64,000 nucleotides of DNA, taken from contig NZ_PDCM01000002.1 in NCBI RefSeq assembly GCF_008634025.1, positions 3,373,001 to 3,437,000 of the forward strand, read 5' to 3'. This DNA is from Streptomyces albofaciens JCM 4342 (GTDB lineage Bacteria > Actinomycetota > Actinomycetes > Streptomycetales > Streptomycetaceae). The position numbers and the translations under genes are program-made. The notes under the pieces were generated by a model. It was not told the origin of the DNA, ran no database searches, and saw nothing but the letters and a program-made list of their open reading frames with translations. This document shows positions 25,185 to 34,211 of the stretch, piece after piece (within the stretch, counting starts at the first letter, position 1; the number at the start of each line of letters is the position of its first letter).

Positions 25185-26093
25185 TCACGGCTTGGGGAGC
25201 ACGCACCCCTGCCGCCCCAGGTCCAGCTTGTTGCCGGTGCCGAAGCAGTTGGGGATGGTGTAGATCTGCTGCGCGTAGTTGATGCCCTTGCGCACCGTGA
25301 CCTTGCCGTTCTGGTCGACCTCGCACGGGTTGTTCATGGTGCAGCGACCGCCGTTCTCGTTGCCCGTGTTGTTGATGGCGGCGACCTTGCCGGAGGCGGT
25401 GTCGATGACCGGCGACCCGGACGTACCGCCGATCGTCTTGCAGGCGGGGGTGTAGCGCACGGAATCCTTCATCACGTAGCCCCCCTCCTTCAACTGGTGC
25501 ACGAACCCGTCGATGTTGCAGGAATAGGTCTTCTTCCAGTAACCGGACACGACGGTGATCCCGGCGCCCTTGACCGGGTGGGTGGTGGCGATGTCCAGCG
25601 CCTTGATGCCGTAGCGCTGCTTTATCTGGGCGTAGGTCGAGGAGAGTTCGTAGAAGGACACGTCGGTGTCGGTCATCGTGCCGTAGACGACCTTGGTGGC
25701 GCGGACCGTGCCGAGGTTGCCGGCCGAGGCGCTGAGCACGGTGAAGCTGCGGCTGGACGGCTGGTCGACGACGACCTCGCCCGGGTCGGGCATGCCGCTC
25801 TCCAGGCAGTGGCCGTTGGACATGACCAGGGCCGGGTCGTTGTCGGTCGAGTTGGGCATCCGGACGATCGAGCCCGAACAGTTGCTGAGCGCGACCGTGC
25901 CCGCGAAGGTGACGGCCTTCGCCTTGGGAGCGGTCTGCGCCACGGCCTGGAGCCGCGGTGCCGCCGCGGTCCGGGCCGCACCCCGGTCCGCCGTGTCCGA
26001 CGTCGTGGTCGCATGGGCCGTACCGGCGGTGCCCGCGAGCGCCGTGGCGCCCAGGACGGCCGTGGCCAGGGCGCCGACGAGAGGTCTGTTCAT
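25185..26093 (-). CDS. secreted trypsin-like serine peptidase (S1-like)
   Basis: The predicted protein has 302 residues. The signal peptide is MNRPLVGALATAVLGATALA with an A-x-A-type end. The triad candidates are His in SNGHCLESG, Asp in TDTDVSFYEL and Ser in GGTSGSPVID. His context NGHC instead of the usual AAHC is typical of the bacterial trypsin-like subgroup. Several Cys suggest disulfides. The C-terminal half includes a Cys-rich loop (RCTMNNPCEV). Substrate preference is unknown. The gene is divergent from the M14 carboxypeptidase gene, and both are secreted peptidases that could share regulation. Confidence 0.85.
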   Translation of the reverse strand: MNRPLVGALATAVLGATALAGTAGTAHATTTSDTADRGAARTAAAPRLQAVAQTAPKAKAVTFAGTVALSNCSGSIVRMPNSTDNDPALVMSNGHCLESGMPDPGEVVVDQPSSRSFTVLSASAGNLGTVRATKVVYGTMTDTDVSFYELSSTYAQIKQRYGIKALDIATTHPVKGAGITVVSGYWKKTYSCNIDGFVHQLKEGGYVMKDSVRYTPACKTIGGTSGSPVIDTASGKVAAINNTGNENGGRCTMNNPCEVDQNGKVTVRKGINYAQQIYTIPNCFGTGNKLDLGRQGCVLPKP

Positions 26094-26296
26094 GTGGGGG
26101 TCCTCTCACGCTGGTGAGTCCGGCGTGGCGCCGGACTTGTCGTGCGCATTGTTGGTGCGGCACCGGCCCGTGACAAGAATCTTCCGGAAACACGCGTGAA
26201 TTTGGCGTGTTTGCGTCAACGAAAGGGATTGACCGAGGCATGCCAACGCCCGAACACTGGCGCCGTCGCTCGCCTCACACCCCCACGGAGGACACC

Positions 26297-27658
26297 ATGC
26301 GACGACCCCGAAGACGCGGCAGACGGACCACCGTCCTCACCGCGCTCGTCTCCCTCGCCCTGGCCGCACCCTTCGCCGCGCAGGCCGAGGACTCCCCGCT
26401 CCGCTCCCGGCAGGACACGTCCGCCCGCACCGCCGCCGGCACCACGGCCGCGGACACCGGCACACCCCGCCAGTACGAGATCACCGGCCCCGCCACCGCC
26501 GCGCAGCGCAGCGCGCTCGCCTCGACGGGCGTGTCCATCGACGAGGTGCACGGCCGCACCGTCGTCATCACCGCGGACACCGCCCAGGCCGCCCTCGTAC
26601 GCGAACTCGGCTACCGGCTGCGGGCCTTGCCCGCACCGCCGTCGGGCACCGGCGACCGTGTCAAGGACTTCCCCTCCGGCTACGGCAAATACCACAACTA
26701 CGCCGAGGCCACCGCCGAGATCAACGCCCTCGTGGCCAAGTACCCGGCCATCCTGAGTAAGCGCGTCATCGGCAAGTCCTACGAGGGCCGGGACATCCTC
26801 GCCCTCAAACTCAGCAAGAACGTCGCCCAGGACGAGCAGGAACCCGAGGTCCTGTTCACCGCGCACCAGCACGCGCGCGAACACCTCACCGTGGAAATGG
26901 CGCTCTACCTGCTCAACGACTACACGTCCAAGTACGGCAGCGATCCGCGCGTCACCAAGATGCTCGACTCCCGCGAGATCTGGGTCATCCCGGACGTGAA
27001 CCCGGACGGCGGCGCGTACGACATCGCCAGCGGCTCGTTCCGCAGCTGGCGCAAGAACCGCCAGCCCAACGCCGGCTCCGCCAACGTCGGCACCGACCTG
27101 AACCGCAACTGGGACTACAAGTGGGCCTGCTGCGGCGGCTCCTCGGGCAGCACCGGCTCGGAGACCTACCGCGGCCCGTCCCCCGCCTCGGCCCCCGAGG
27201 TCAAGGTCGTCAGCAACTTCGTCCGCGGCCGTGTCGTCGGCGGCGTCCAGCAGATCAAGACCGCCATCGACTTCCACACGTACAGCGAACTGGTCCTGTG
27301 GCCCTACGGCTACACCTACAGCGACACCGCCCCCGGCATGACGCAGGACGACCGCGACGCGTTCGCCGCCGTCGGCAAGTCCATGGCCGCCGGCAACGGC
27401 TACACCCCCGAACAGTCCAGCGACCTCTACATCACCGACGGCTCCATCGACGACTGGCTCTGGGGCAACCAGAAGATCTTCGCCTACACCTTCGAGATGT
27501 ATCCGTCCTCGGCGGGCCAGGGCGGCTTCTACCCCCGTGACTCCGTGATCGCCCGCGAGACCTCCCGCAACCGCGACGCGGTCCTCCAACTGCTGGAGAA
27601 CAGCGACTGCATGTACCGCTCGATCGGCAAGGAGGCGCAGTACTGCAAGACCGGGTGA
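26297..27658 (+). CDS. secreted M14 zinc carboxypeptidase
   Basis: The predicted protein has 453 residues: signal peptide, a ~100-residue prodomain ([21 protein letters not shown] fold) and an M14 catalytic domain. Zinc ligands are His and Glu in HQHAREHLT and His in AIDFHTYSE. The substrate carboxylate Arg lies in [10 protein letters not shown], and the catalytic Glu in YTFEMYPS. This matches Streptomyces griseus carboxypeptidase and carboxypeptidase T in layout. It removes C-terminal residues from extracellular peptides after activation by prodomain removal. CGGAGG precedes the ATG at 26297. Confidence 0.93.
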   Translation: MRRPRRRGRRTTVLTALVSLALAAPFAAQAEDSPLRSRQDTSARTAAGTTAADTGTPRQYEITGPATAAQRSALASTGVSIDEVHGRTVVITADTAQAALVRELGYRLRALPAPPSGTGDRVKDFPSGYGKYHNYAEATAEINALVAKYPAILSKRVIGKSYEGRDILALKLSKNVAQDEQEPEVLFTAHQHAREHLTVEMALYLLNDYTSKYGSDPRVTKMLDSREIWVIPDVNPDGGAYDIASGSFRSWRKNRQPNAGSANVGTDLNRNWDYKWACCGGSSGSTGSETYRGPSPASAPEVKVVSNFVRGRVVGGVQQIKTAIDFHTYSELVLWPYGYTYSDTAPGMTQDDRDAFAAVGKSMAAGNGYTPEQSSDLYITDGSIDDWLWGNQKIFAYTFEMYPSSAGQGGFYPRDSVIARETSRNRDAVLQLLENSDCMYRSIGKEAQYCKTG

Positions 27659-27664
27659 TCCCTC

Positions 27665-27703
27665 CCGTGACCGGGGCCGGCCGTGGGCGGGCCCCGGTCA
27701 CGG
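27665..27703 (+). terminator. hairpin terminator of the carboxypeptidase gene
   Basis: A 14-bp perfect stem (ccgtgaccggggcc and its complement) starts 6 bp after the stop codon. Confidence 0.85.
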
Positions 27704-27752
27704 CGTACCACGCCTGCTTCCCCACCCGGGACTTTCATCGGACGATTGCCCC

Positions 27753-28283
27753 ATGGCGATCTTCTCCTCCCCGATCCGGCCGTGGCTGCTCCCCAGCGCC
27801 GTCCTGCTCGCCGCCCAGACGATCTGGGGCGCGCTGCGCTACCCGCACCTGCCGGGGCGGATACCGTGGCACATCGGGAGCGGCGCAGTGGACACCTGGG
27901 CGGACAAGTCGGTCGGCAGCGCGTTCATCCTGGTCTTTGTGTACGCGGGAGTGACGGTGGTGACGGCCGGCAGCGCGGAGCTGACGCTGCGGGTGACACC
28001 GCGCGACGAGCTGACGGCCGCGAACACCCCGTTCGCCGCCGCACGGGCCGCCTCTTCCTTGATCAACAGACCCGCCAGCCGGGCCTCGGCCCGCCGCATC
28101 GCCCGCGCCGTGCTCCTGCTCAACGCCTGCATCGGCACCTCCCTCCTCATGGGCTGCGGCCTGTTCTGGCGCTCCACACCGGACCCGAACGTGCCCGTCG
28201 GGCTGCTCGCGGCGATGCTCGTCCCGGTGCTCATCGGCACCGCGGTGGTGATCGGAGCGGCCGCGCGCGACCGGAAGCGGTGA
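27753..28283 (+). CDS. DUF1648-like membrane protein
   Basis: The predicted protein has 176 residues with four or five hydrophobic segments. Near the N-terminus, RYPHLPGRIPWHIGSGAVDTW fits the DUF1648 pattern (LPxxIPxHW...G..D.W) found in SdpI-like immunity and membrane proteins. No role can be assigned. No Shine-Dalgarno precedes the ATG at 27753, and a short leader is possible. The gene stands alone after the carboxypeptidase terminator. Confidence 0.65.
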   Translation: MAIFSSPIRPWLLPSAVLLAAQTIWGALRYPHLPGRIPWHIGSGAVDTWADKSVGSAFILVFVYAGVTVVTAGSAELTLRVTPRDELTAANTPFAAARAASSLINRPASRASARRIARAVLLLNACIGTSLLMGCGLFWRSTPDPNVPVGLLAAMLVPVLIGTAVVIGAAARDRKR

Positions 28284-28377
28284 GGCGGGGGCCCGCCGCC
28301 GCTTACGGGCACCATGGGCAGGTTCATGCGCGGCCGCCCGCCCCGGCCGGCTCGGGCGGCACCGTCGTCACCTCGTA

Positions 28378-28440
28378 CGTTCACCACCGCCACGGGATAC
28401 CGCCCCGAACGTTCATCACCACCCGGGATACCGCCCCGTA
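28378..28440. repeat. 32-bp direct repeat downstream of GntP gene
   Basis: Two near-identical units (28378-28409 and 28410-28440) share the core gggataccgccccg and begin cgttca. They lie just beyond the GntP stop, where a terminator would be expected. Confidence 0.8.
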
Positions 28441-28448
28441 CGTACCCG

Positions 28449-29930
28449 CTAAACCACCAGGCTGACCAGCGCCGCCACCCCGAACCCCACCACCGACAAC
28501 ACCGTCTCCAACACCGTCCACGACTTCAGCGTGTCGCGTTCGGAGATGCCGAAGTACTTGGCGACCATCCAGAAGCCGCCGTCGTTGACGTGGGAGGCGA
28601 AGATCGAGCCGGCCGAGATGGCCATGATGATCAGGGCGAGGTGGGGCTGGGAGAGGTGTTGGCCGTCCACCAGGGGGAGGACGATGCCGGCGGTGGTGAC
28701 GATGGCCACGGTCGCGGAGCCCTGGGCCACGCGGAGGACGACGGAGACCAGCCAGGCGAGCAGGATGACCGGCAGGCCGGCGTTCTGGAAGGTGTCGGAG
28801 AGGGCGTCGGCCACGCCGCTGCCCTTGAGGACGGCGCCGAAGATGCCGCCCGCGCCGACCACAAGCAGGATGTTGCCCACCGGCTTGAGGGACGCGGTGG
28901 AGACGGTTTCCAGGGACTTGCGGGACCAGCCGCGGCGGATGCCGAGGAGGTAGTAGGCCAGGAGCAGGGCGATCGTCAGGGCCACGAAGGGGTTGCCGAA
29001 GAATTCGACGACCGAGCGGAGGGTGGAGGGGGCCAGGGCGACCGAGGAGAAGGTGGCGAGGAGGATCAGGACGAGGGGGGTGCCGATGATGGTGAGGACG
29101 GTGCCCAGGGCGACCGGCTTCTCGTGGGGCCGGACGCCCGCGGCGGTCTGTTCGGCGATCACCGCGGCCCGGGCCTCCTCGGCAGCCTCCACCATGTCCT
29201 GCGGTACGGGGACGAAGATCCGCTTGCCGATCCACGCGGCGTAGGCCCAGGCGGCCAGGACGGCGGGGATGCCGCAGACGATGCCCATGAGGATGATCCA
29301 GCCCAGGTCCACCTTGAAGAGGCCGGCGGCGGCGACCGGGCCGGGGTGGGGCGGCAGGAACGCGTGGGTCATGGAGAGGCCGGCGAGCAGCGGCATGCAG
29401 TAGAGGAGGATGGATTTGCCGCTTCGCTTTGCTGCTGCGTAGACGATGGGGGCCAGGACGAAGATGCCCACGTCGAAGAAGACGGGGATGCCGAAGATGA
29501 GGCCGGTGAGGCCCATCGCCAGGGGGGCGCGGCGTTCGCCGAAGAGGCCCAGCAGGCGCGCGCTCAATACTTCTGCCCCGCCGGACACTTCGAGGATCGC
29601 GCCGAGCATGGTGCCCAGGCCGATGATGATGGCGACGTGTCCGAGGATGCCGCCCATGCCGCTCTCGATGAGGGAGGGGAGGGAGGATTTCTGGACGGTG
29701 CCGAAGAGTTCGGTGACGGACAGGCCTGCTGCCAGGCCCACGGCTATGGAGACGCCCAACAGCGCTACGAACGGCTGGAGGCGGACTTTGATGATGAGGA
29801 AGAGGAGAAGGAGGATTCCCAGGGCGGCGACCGTGAGGAGGCCGGGCGTGCCTGGTATGAGGGCCAGCAGGCCGCCGGTGTGGGGTGGCGTCGGTGGTGT
29901 GGCGGGGGCCGCGGCAGCAGCGTGGAACAT
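28449..29930 (-). CDS. GntP-family gluconate:H+ symporter
   Basis: The predicted protein has 493 residues and about 12-14 hydrophobic segments. Family markers include FFDVGIFVLAPIVYAAAKRSG, MTHAFLPPHPGPVAA and SHVNDGGFWMVAKYFG. GntP permeases import gluconate, 2-keto-gluconate or related sugar acids with protons. It is last in the minus-strand run pfkB-iclR-ridA-gntP and is preceded by a 126-bp gap after ridA. The specific substrate probably matches the sugar-acid kinase encoded upstream. Confidence 0.92.
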   Translation of the reverse strand: MFHAAAAAPATPPTPPHTGGLLALIPGTPGLLTVAALGILLLLFLIIKVRLQPFVALLGVSIAVGLAAGLSVTELFGTVQKSSLPSLIESGMGGILGHVAIIIGLGTMLGAILEVSGGAEVLSARLLGLFGERRAPLAMGLTGLIFGIPVFFDVGIFVLAPIVYAAAKRSGKSILLYCMPLLAGLSMTHAFLPPHPGPVAAAGLFKVDLGWIILMGIVCGIPAVLAAWAYAAWIGKRIFVPVPQDMVEAAEEARAAVIAEQTAAGVRPHEKPVALGTVLTIIGTPLVLILLATFSSVALAPSTLRSVVEFFGNPFVALTIALLLAYYLLGIRRGWSRKSLETVSTASLKPVGNILLVVGAGGIFGAVLKGSGVADALSDTFQNAGLPVILLAWLVSVVLRVAQGSATVAIVTTAGIVLPLVDGQHLSQPHLALIIMAISAGSIFASHVNDGGFWMVAKYFGISERDTLKSWTVLETVLSVVGFGVAALVSLVV

Positions 29931-30056
29931 GTGGTGACTCCGTTGTCAGACAGGGTGGTTCCAGGCAGGGGGGACCGCGGCACGGCGCCCCGTGGGTGTG
30001 GGGCGCCGCACCGTGCGGCGGGTTCAGCGGCAGTAACGGCAAGGGGGTCGTCCCGG

Positions 30057-30467
30057 TCAGCCCAGTACCGCGAGGGCGTCGATCTCGATGAGCAGGCCCT
30101 TGGGCAGGCCGACGTACACGGTCGTACGGGCGGCCGGCGCTTCCTTGAGGCCCTCGGCCTCGAAGTAGGCGTTGTAGATCTCGTTCATCTCGGCGAAGTG
30201 GTCGACGTCGGTCAGGTAGACGCGCATCATCATGACGTCGTCCCAGGTCGCGCCGCCTTCCTCCAGGATCGCCTTGACGTTGGCGAAGGTCTGGAGGGTC
30301 TGCTCGCGCAGGGTGGGGCCGGCCGGGGTGGGGGCCTGGCCCTCGACGGCGGGCAGGAAGCCGACCTGGCCGGCGACCTGGAGGATGTTGCCCTTCTTCA
30401 CGCCGTGCGAGAACTTGGCGGGCGGGGCGGTGTGGGTGGCGGGGGTGAGGGCGGTCTTCTCGGTCAT
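30057..30467 (-). CDS. RidA-family enamine/imine deaminase
   Basis: The predicted protein has 136 residues. Its N-terminus is slightly extended, followed by the compact RidA fold: GQVGFLPAVEGQ, ANVKAILEEGGATWDDVMMMRVYL, and ARTTVYVGLPKGLLIEIDALA, whose Arg corresponds to the catalytic carboxylate-binding Arg. RidA proteins hydrolyse reactive enamines such as 2-aminoacrylate released by PLP dehydratases. That fits the neighbouring D-serine-dehydratase-like gene. AGGAAG precedes the ATG at 30467. Confidence 0.9.
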   Translation of the reverse strand: MTEKTALTPATHTAPPAKFSHGVKKGNILQVAGQVGFLPAVEGQAPTPAGPTLREQTLQTFANVKAILEEGGATWDDVMMMRVYLTDVDHFAEMNEIYNAYFEAEGLKEAPAARTTVYVGLPKGLLIEIDALAVLG

Positions 30468-30479
30468 GGTCAGGCTTCC

Positions 30480-31238
30480 TTACTGGTCCTTCTGCGGGGT
30501 GTTGCCGGAGTACTCCCGGCTGATGGCGTCCGCGGTACGGCGTACCGACGGAAGCAGGGTGAGGAGTTCCTCGGCCGTGACGACCACGTTCGGCGCGGAC
30601 ACCGACATGGCGGCGACGACCCGGCCGTCCGCGCCGCGGATGGGGGCCCCGACGCAGTTGATGGACTCCTCGTGGCCGCCGAGGTCGGTGGCCCAGCCCT
30701 GTTCGCGCACCTTGGCCAGTTCGGCGAGGAACGCCGTGGCGTTGGGTGTCGAACGGGACGTGTAGAGGGGGTAGTCGAGCTTTTCGGCCAGCGCGCGGCG
30801 CTCGGCCTCGGGCAGGTCGGCCAGCAGCAGCTTGGCGACGGCCGCGACGGTGATGGCGACGGGCTTGCCGATGCGCGAGTACATCCGTACGGGATAGCGG
30901 CTCTCCACCTTGTCGATGTAGAGGACCTCGTTCTCCTCGTACACCGCGAGGTGCACCGTGTGCCCGCACTTCTCGTTCAGCTCGACCAGGTGCGGGTGGG
31001 CGATCTCGCGTACGTCCAGGTTCTCCACGGCCTGCTGGGCGAGGGCGAAGAGCCGGGCGCCGAGGCGGTAGCGCTGGTCGCCCTGCCGGTAGACCATGCC
31101 GTGCTCGTGGAGCGTGCGCAGCAGCCGCAGCGCGGTGGACTTGTGGACGCCGAGGCGGCCGGCCACCTGTTCCAGGTTGGCCGGGCCCTCCGCCAGCAGC
31201 GGCAGGATGCTCAGTGCGCGGTCGACTGTCTGACTCAT
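30480..31238 (-). CDS. IclR-family transcriptional regulator
   Basis: The predicted protein has 252 residues. The N-terminal winged HTH (VDRALSILPLLAEGPANLEQ, RLGVHKSTALRLLRTLHEHG) is followed by the IclR effector domain (YEENEVLYIDKVESRYPVRM, INCVGAPIRGADGRVVAAMS). The start overlaps the kinase stop by 4 bp (ATGA). It probably controls this operon and the divergent D-amino-acid gene through the palindrome at 32584-32600. The ligand is unknown; sugar acids or D-amino-acid products are plausible from context. Confidence 0.9.
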   Translation of the reverse strand: MSQTVDRALSILPLLAEGPANLEQVAGRLGVHKSTALRLLRTLHEHGMVYRQGDQRYRLGARLFALAQQAVENLDVREIAHPHLVELNEKCGHTVHLAVYEENEVLYIDKVESRYPVRMYSRIGKPVAITVAAVAKLLLADLPEAERRALAEKLDYPLYTSRSTPNATAFLAELAKVREQGWATDLGGHEESINCVGAPIRGADGRVVAAMSVSAPNVVVTAEELLTLLPSVRRTADAISREYSGNTPQKDQ

Positions 31239-32467
31239 CGTGTACGGACCTCCACCCGTGGGTCGTGCACCCCGTGGCTGGTGGTCTCACCGCTGCGGTC
31301 GGTGGGTGTGTCACCGTCGGTCGTCCAGCCGGGGCCGAGTCGCAGTCTCCCCCAGGCGGCGGGGTCGAGGCCCGCAAGGTGGTCGGCGAGGTCGCGGGAC
31401 GGGGGTGTGCCGAGGTCGCCGGGGACGGTGAGGGAGGCGGCGGCCATGAGGTGGCCGTGCCGGATGCGCTCGAACACGGGCAGGTCGCGGAGGGTGGCGG
31501 AGAGGAATCCGGCGGCGAAGGCGTCACCGGCGCCGACGGGCGCGACCACGTCGACCGCGAGGGCGGGCGCGGTGGTGAGCGTGTCGGTGCCGTCCGCCTG
31601 GCGGGCGTACACGGTGGCGCCGTGGGCGCCCTGTTTGACGACGAGGACGGCGGGTTCGGGCAGCGCGGCGCGCAGGGCTTCGGGCCCGTGCAGGTCCCAG
31701 GCGGCCGCGGCCTCGTCCTCGCCGGCGAAGACCAGGTCGCAGCGGCGGGCGAGGTCGAGGACGATCTCCGGGCCGCGTACGGTGCGGTCCTGCCAGAGGC
31801 CGACGCGGTAGTTGACGTCGAAGGAGACGAGCGGGCGCCCGGGGGACGGCGCGGTGAGGGTGCGCAGCACGTCGAGGCAGCTGTCGGACAGGGCGGCGGT
31901 GATGCCGGTGAGGTGCAGGACGCGGGTGTCGCGCAGCACGTCGTGGTCGAGCAGGTCCGGGGCCATGGCGGAGGCGGCGGATCCGGCGCGGTAGTACGCC
32001 ACCTCGGCTTCGCCGGCCTCCGTCCGCGTACCGGTGGCGCGTTCGCCCGCCGTACGGAAGTAGACGCCGGTGGGGCGGTCCGGGTCGCGCTGCACGTGGG
32101 AGACGTCCACGCCGCAGGCGGCGACGGCCGCGCGCAGGTGGTCGCCGAAGGCGTCGGCCCCGACGCGGGATATCCAGCGGGCGCGGTGGCCGGTACGGGC
32201 GAGGGCGCAGGCGACGTTGGACTCGGCGCCGCCGATGCCGCGCTCGAAGAGGGATACGTCGGCGAGCCGCCCGGGTTCGGTGGGCATGAAGGTGACCATG
32301 GATTCACCGAGGCAGACGACGTCGGTGCCCGGCTCCGCGGACCCGGTGCCGGCGGGCGCGCCGACACCCTCCGGCGTGCTGGTGCCGTACGGCGTCCCGC
32401 TGCCGTCCGTCGTGTCGGTGCCGTCCGTGTCGGTGCCATCGGTGCGAGCGTTCTGGGACGTGGTCAC
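31235..32467 (-). CDS. PfkB-family sugar (sugar-acid) kinase
   Basis: About 410 residues. The N-terminal ~45 are a Thr/Asp/Gly-rich repeat-like tail (GTDTDGTDTTDG) not typical of the family. The kinase domain follows: DVVCLGESMVTFMPTEPG, GGAESNVACALARTG, and the C-terminal signature APVGAGDAFAAGFLSA with the catalytic Asp. The best guess is 2-keto-3-deoxygluconate kinase, given the GntP permease. The GTG at 32467 has AGGAG at workable spacing. An upstream GTG at 32479 overlaps the ribosome site and is less likely. Confidence 0.85.
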   Translation of the reverse strand: MTTSQNARTDGTDTDGTDTTDGSGTPYGTSTPEGVGAPAGTGSAEPGTDVVCLGESMVTFMPTEPGRLADVSLFERGIGGAESNVACALARTGHRARWISRVGADAFGDHLRAAVAACGVDVSHVQRDPDRPTGVYFRTAGERATGTRTEAGEAEVAYYRAGSAASAMAPDLLDHDVLRDTRVLHLTGITAALSDSCLDVLRTLTAPSPGRPLVSFDVNYRVGLWQDRTVRGPEIVLDLARRCDLVFAGEDEAAAAWDLHGPEALRAALPEPAVLVVKQGAHGATVYARQADGTDTLTTAPALAVDVVAPVGAGDAFAAGFLSATLRDLPVFERIRHGHLMAAASLTVPGDLGTPPSRDLADHLAGLDPAAWGRLRLGPGWTTDGDTPTDRSGETTSHGVHDPRVEVRTR

Positions 32468-32583
32468 GATCTCCTGCACTCCTTTGCGTACGGGCTCGTT
32501 GAGCCGTTCCGCGACGTGTTACGCACCATTGACCCGGCGATGGCTCGGATGTTAGACAGCTGTAAGCGATATGCGCAATGGGT

Positions 32584-32600
32584 GTTGCACACAGTGCAAC
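32584..32600. promoter_or_regulatory. perfect palindrome in the divergent promoter, likely IclR operator
   Basis: GTTGCAC-aca-GTGCAAC lies 21 bp upstream of the ATG of the D-amino-acid gene and about 117 bp upstream of the kinase gene. Its size and geometry suit an IclR-type dimer site. Confidence 0.6.
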
Positions 32601-32620
32601 ATGAACTGGAGGAGGCCCCC

Positions 32621-33961
32621 ATGGCCGCCGCGCCCCACGCCGACCGCAGCACCACCGGTGCCGCGTCCGGCGCCGACGCAGCAACCGCCGCCCGGCACGC
32701 GAAGACCCTCGCGGACGAACGCGTCGACCACCGCTTCAAGGGCCTTCCCCCGGACGCGGACGGCCGTACCGTCGGCGAGCTGGCGGCGGAGCGGCGGAAT
32801 CTTTTCACCGGCGGCTTCACCACCCCCGTACTCGCCCTGTCCGCCGAGTCGCTGGAGCACAACCTCGCGCTGCTGGAGAGCTACGCCGAGCGGCACGGCC
32901 TGGCCTTCGCCCCGCACGGCAAGACCTCGATGGCCCCGCAGCTGTTCGCCGGCCAGCTCGCCCGCGGCGCCTGGGGCATCACCGCCGCCGTCCCCCACCA
33001 GGCCCGCGTCTACCGCGCCTACGGCATCCAGCGGATCTTCCTCGCCAATGAAGTCGTCGACGCGGTCGCGCTGCGCTGGCTCGCCGCCGAACTGGACGCC
33101 GACCCCGGCTTCCGCTGCGTCTGCTACGTCGACTCGCTGCGCGGCATCGAGCTGATGGACGCCGCGCTGCGCGAGGCGGGCGCCACCCGTCCGCTGGACG
33201 TGGTGATCGAGCTGGCCGCGGGCGAGGGCGCGCGGACCGGTGTCCGTACCGACGCCGAGTGCTTCGAACTGGCCGACGCCGTCGCGGGGGTGGACACGCT
33301 GCGCCTGGTCGGCGTCGCCGGGTACGAGGGCGAGGTGCCCGACGCGACGCACGAGCGGGTGACCGCCTGGCTGCGCCGCCTGCTCGCGCTGACCGTGGCC
33401 TTCGACCGGGCCGGGCGCTTCGCCGACCTGGAGGAGATCGTGCTCAGCGCGGGCGGCAGCGCCTGGTTCGACGCGGTCGCCGAGGTCTTCGCCGAGGCGC
33501 CGGAACTGTCCCGGCCGCTGCTGAAGCTGCTGCGCTCCGGCGCGTACGTGTCGCACGACGACGGCCACTACCGCCGTCTGACCCCCTTCAACCGCGTCCC
33601 GGACGAGGGCGCCCTGCGGCCCGCCTTCCGCCTGTGGGCGCAGGTCGTCTCCCGCCCCACCCCGGAACAGGCGTTCCTGAACGCGGGCAAGCGGGACGCG
33701 GCGTACGACCTCGACCTGCCGCAGGCCCAGGTCGTACGGTCCGGCCGGGACGGCGGCGAGCGGCCCGCCGACGGCATCACCGTCACCGGGCTCTCCGACC
33801 AGCACACCTGGCTCCGTACGGAGCGGGGCGACGCCCTGGAGGTCGGTGACTGGGTCGGCCTGGGGCTGTCGCACCCGTGCACTTCCTTCGACAAGTGGCA
33901 GCTGATCCCGGTGGCCGAGGCGGACGGCACGGTCGTGGACTACGTCCGTACGTTCTTCTGA
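32621..33961 (+). CDS. D-serine dehydratase/D-threonine aldolase-like PLP enzyme
   Basis: The predicted protein has 446 residues. It has an alanine-racemase-type N-terminal barrel: TTPVLALSAESLEHNLALL and FAPHGKTSMAPQ with the PLP Lys. The C-terminal beta domain has GLSDQHTWLR and LGLSHPCTSFDKWQ, whose His and Cys match zinc ligands of eukaryotic-type D-serine dehydratases. It likely deaminates or cleaves a D-amino acid, giving a 2-oxo acid, with RidA clearing the enamine intermediate. GGAGG precedes the ATG at 32621. It is divergent from the kinase/regulator operon across a palindrome. Confidence 0.85.
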   Translation: MAAAPHADRSTTGAASGADAATAARHAKTLADERVDHRFKGLPPDADGRTVGELAAERRNLFTGGFTTPVLALSAESLEHNLALLESYAERHGLAFAPHGKTSMAPQLFAGQLARGAWGITAAVPHQARVYRAYGIQRIFLANEVVDAVALRWLAAELDADPGFRCVCYVDSLRGIELMDAALREAGATRPLDVVIELAAGEGARTGVRTDAECFELADAVAGVDTLRLVGVAGYEGEVPDATHERVTAWLRRLLALTVAFDRAGRFADLEEIVLSAGGSAWFDAVAEVFAEAPELSRPLLKLLRSGAYVSHDDGHYRRLTPFNRVPDEGALRPAFRLWAQVVSRPTPEQAFLNAGKRDAAYDLDLPQAQVVRSGRDGGERPADGITVTGLSDQHTWLRTERGDALEVGDWVGLGLSHPCTSFDKWQLIPVAEADGTVVDYVRTFF

Positions 33962-34108
33962 CCGCCCCTCCCCGGTTCCGGGAGACCCCACGGCGGCCCG
34001 GCAGGGCCCCACGATCCCGGCGCGGAGCACCACCCCCGAGCCCCGCGCCGAGCGCCGGGGGCGCCCCCTGCCCCCGGCCGGCGCGTCCCATCCCGGACGC
34101 GCCCGGGT

Positions 34109-34142
34109 CCCGCTCCGGTGCACCCCCCTTCACCGGAGCGGG
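34109..34142 (+). terminator. hairpin between the two D-amino-acid genes
   Basis: A perfect 12-bp stem (cccgctccggtg and its complement) has a 10-nt loop. It lies 70 bp upstream of the deacylase start, so it may terminate or attenuate read-through. Confidence 0.7.
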
Positions 34143-34211
34143 GCCCGTACGCTACGGCCGCACGCCGCGGCCCGGCCCCGGCCTTCGTTCGACAGGAAAG
34201 GCAGTTCGGTC

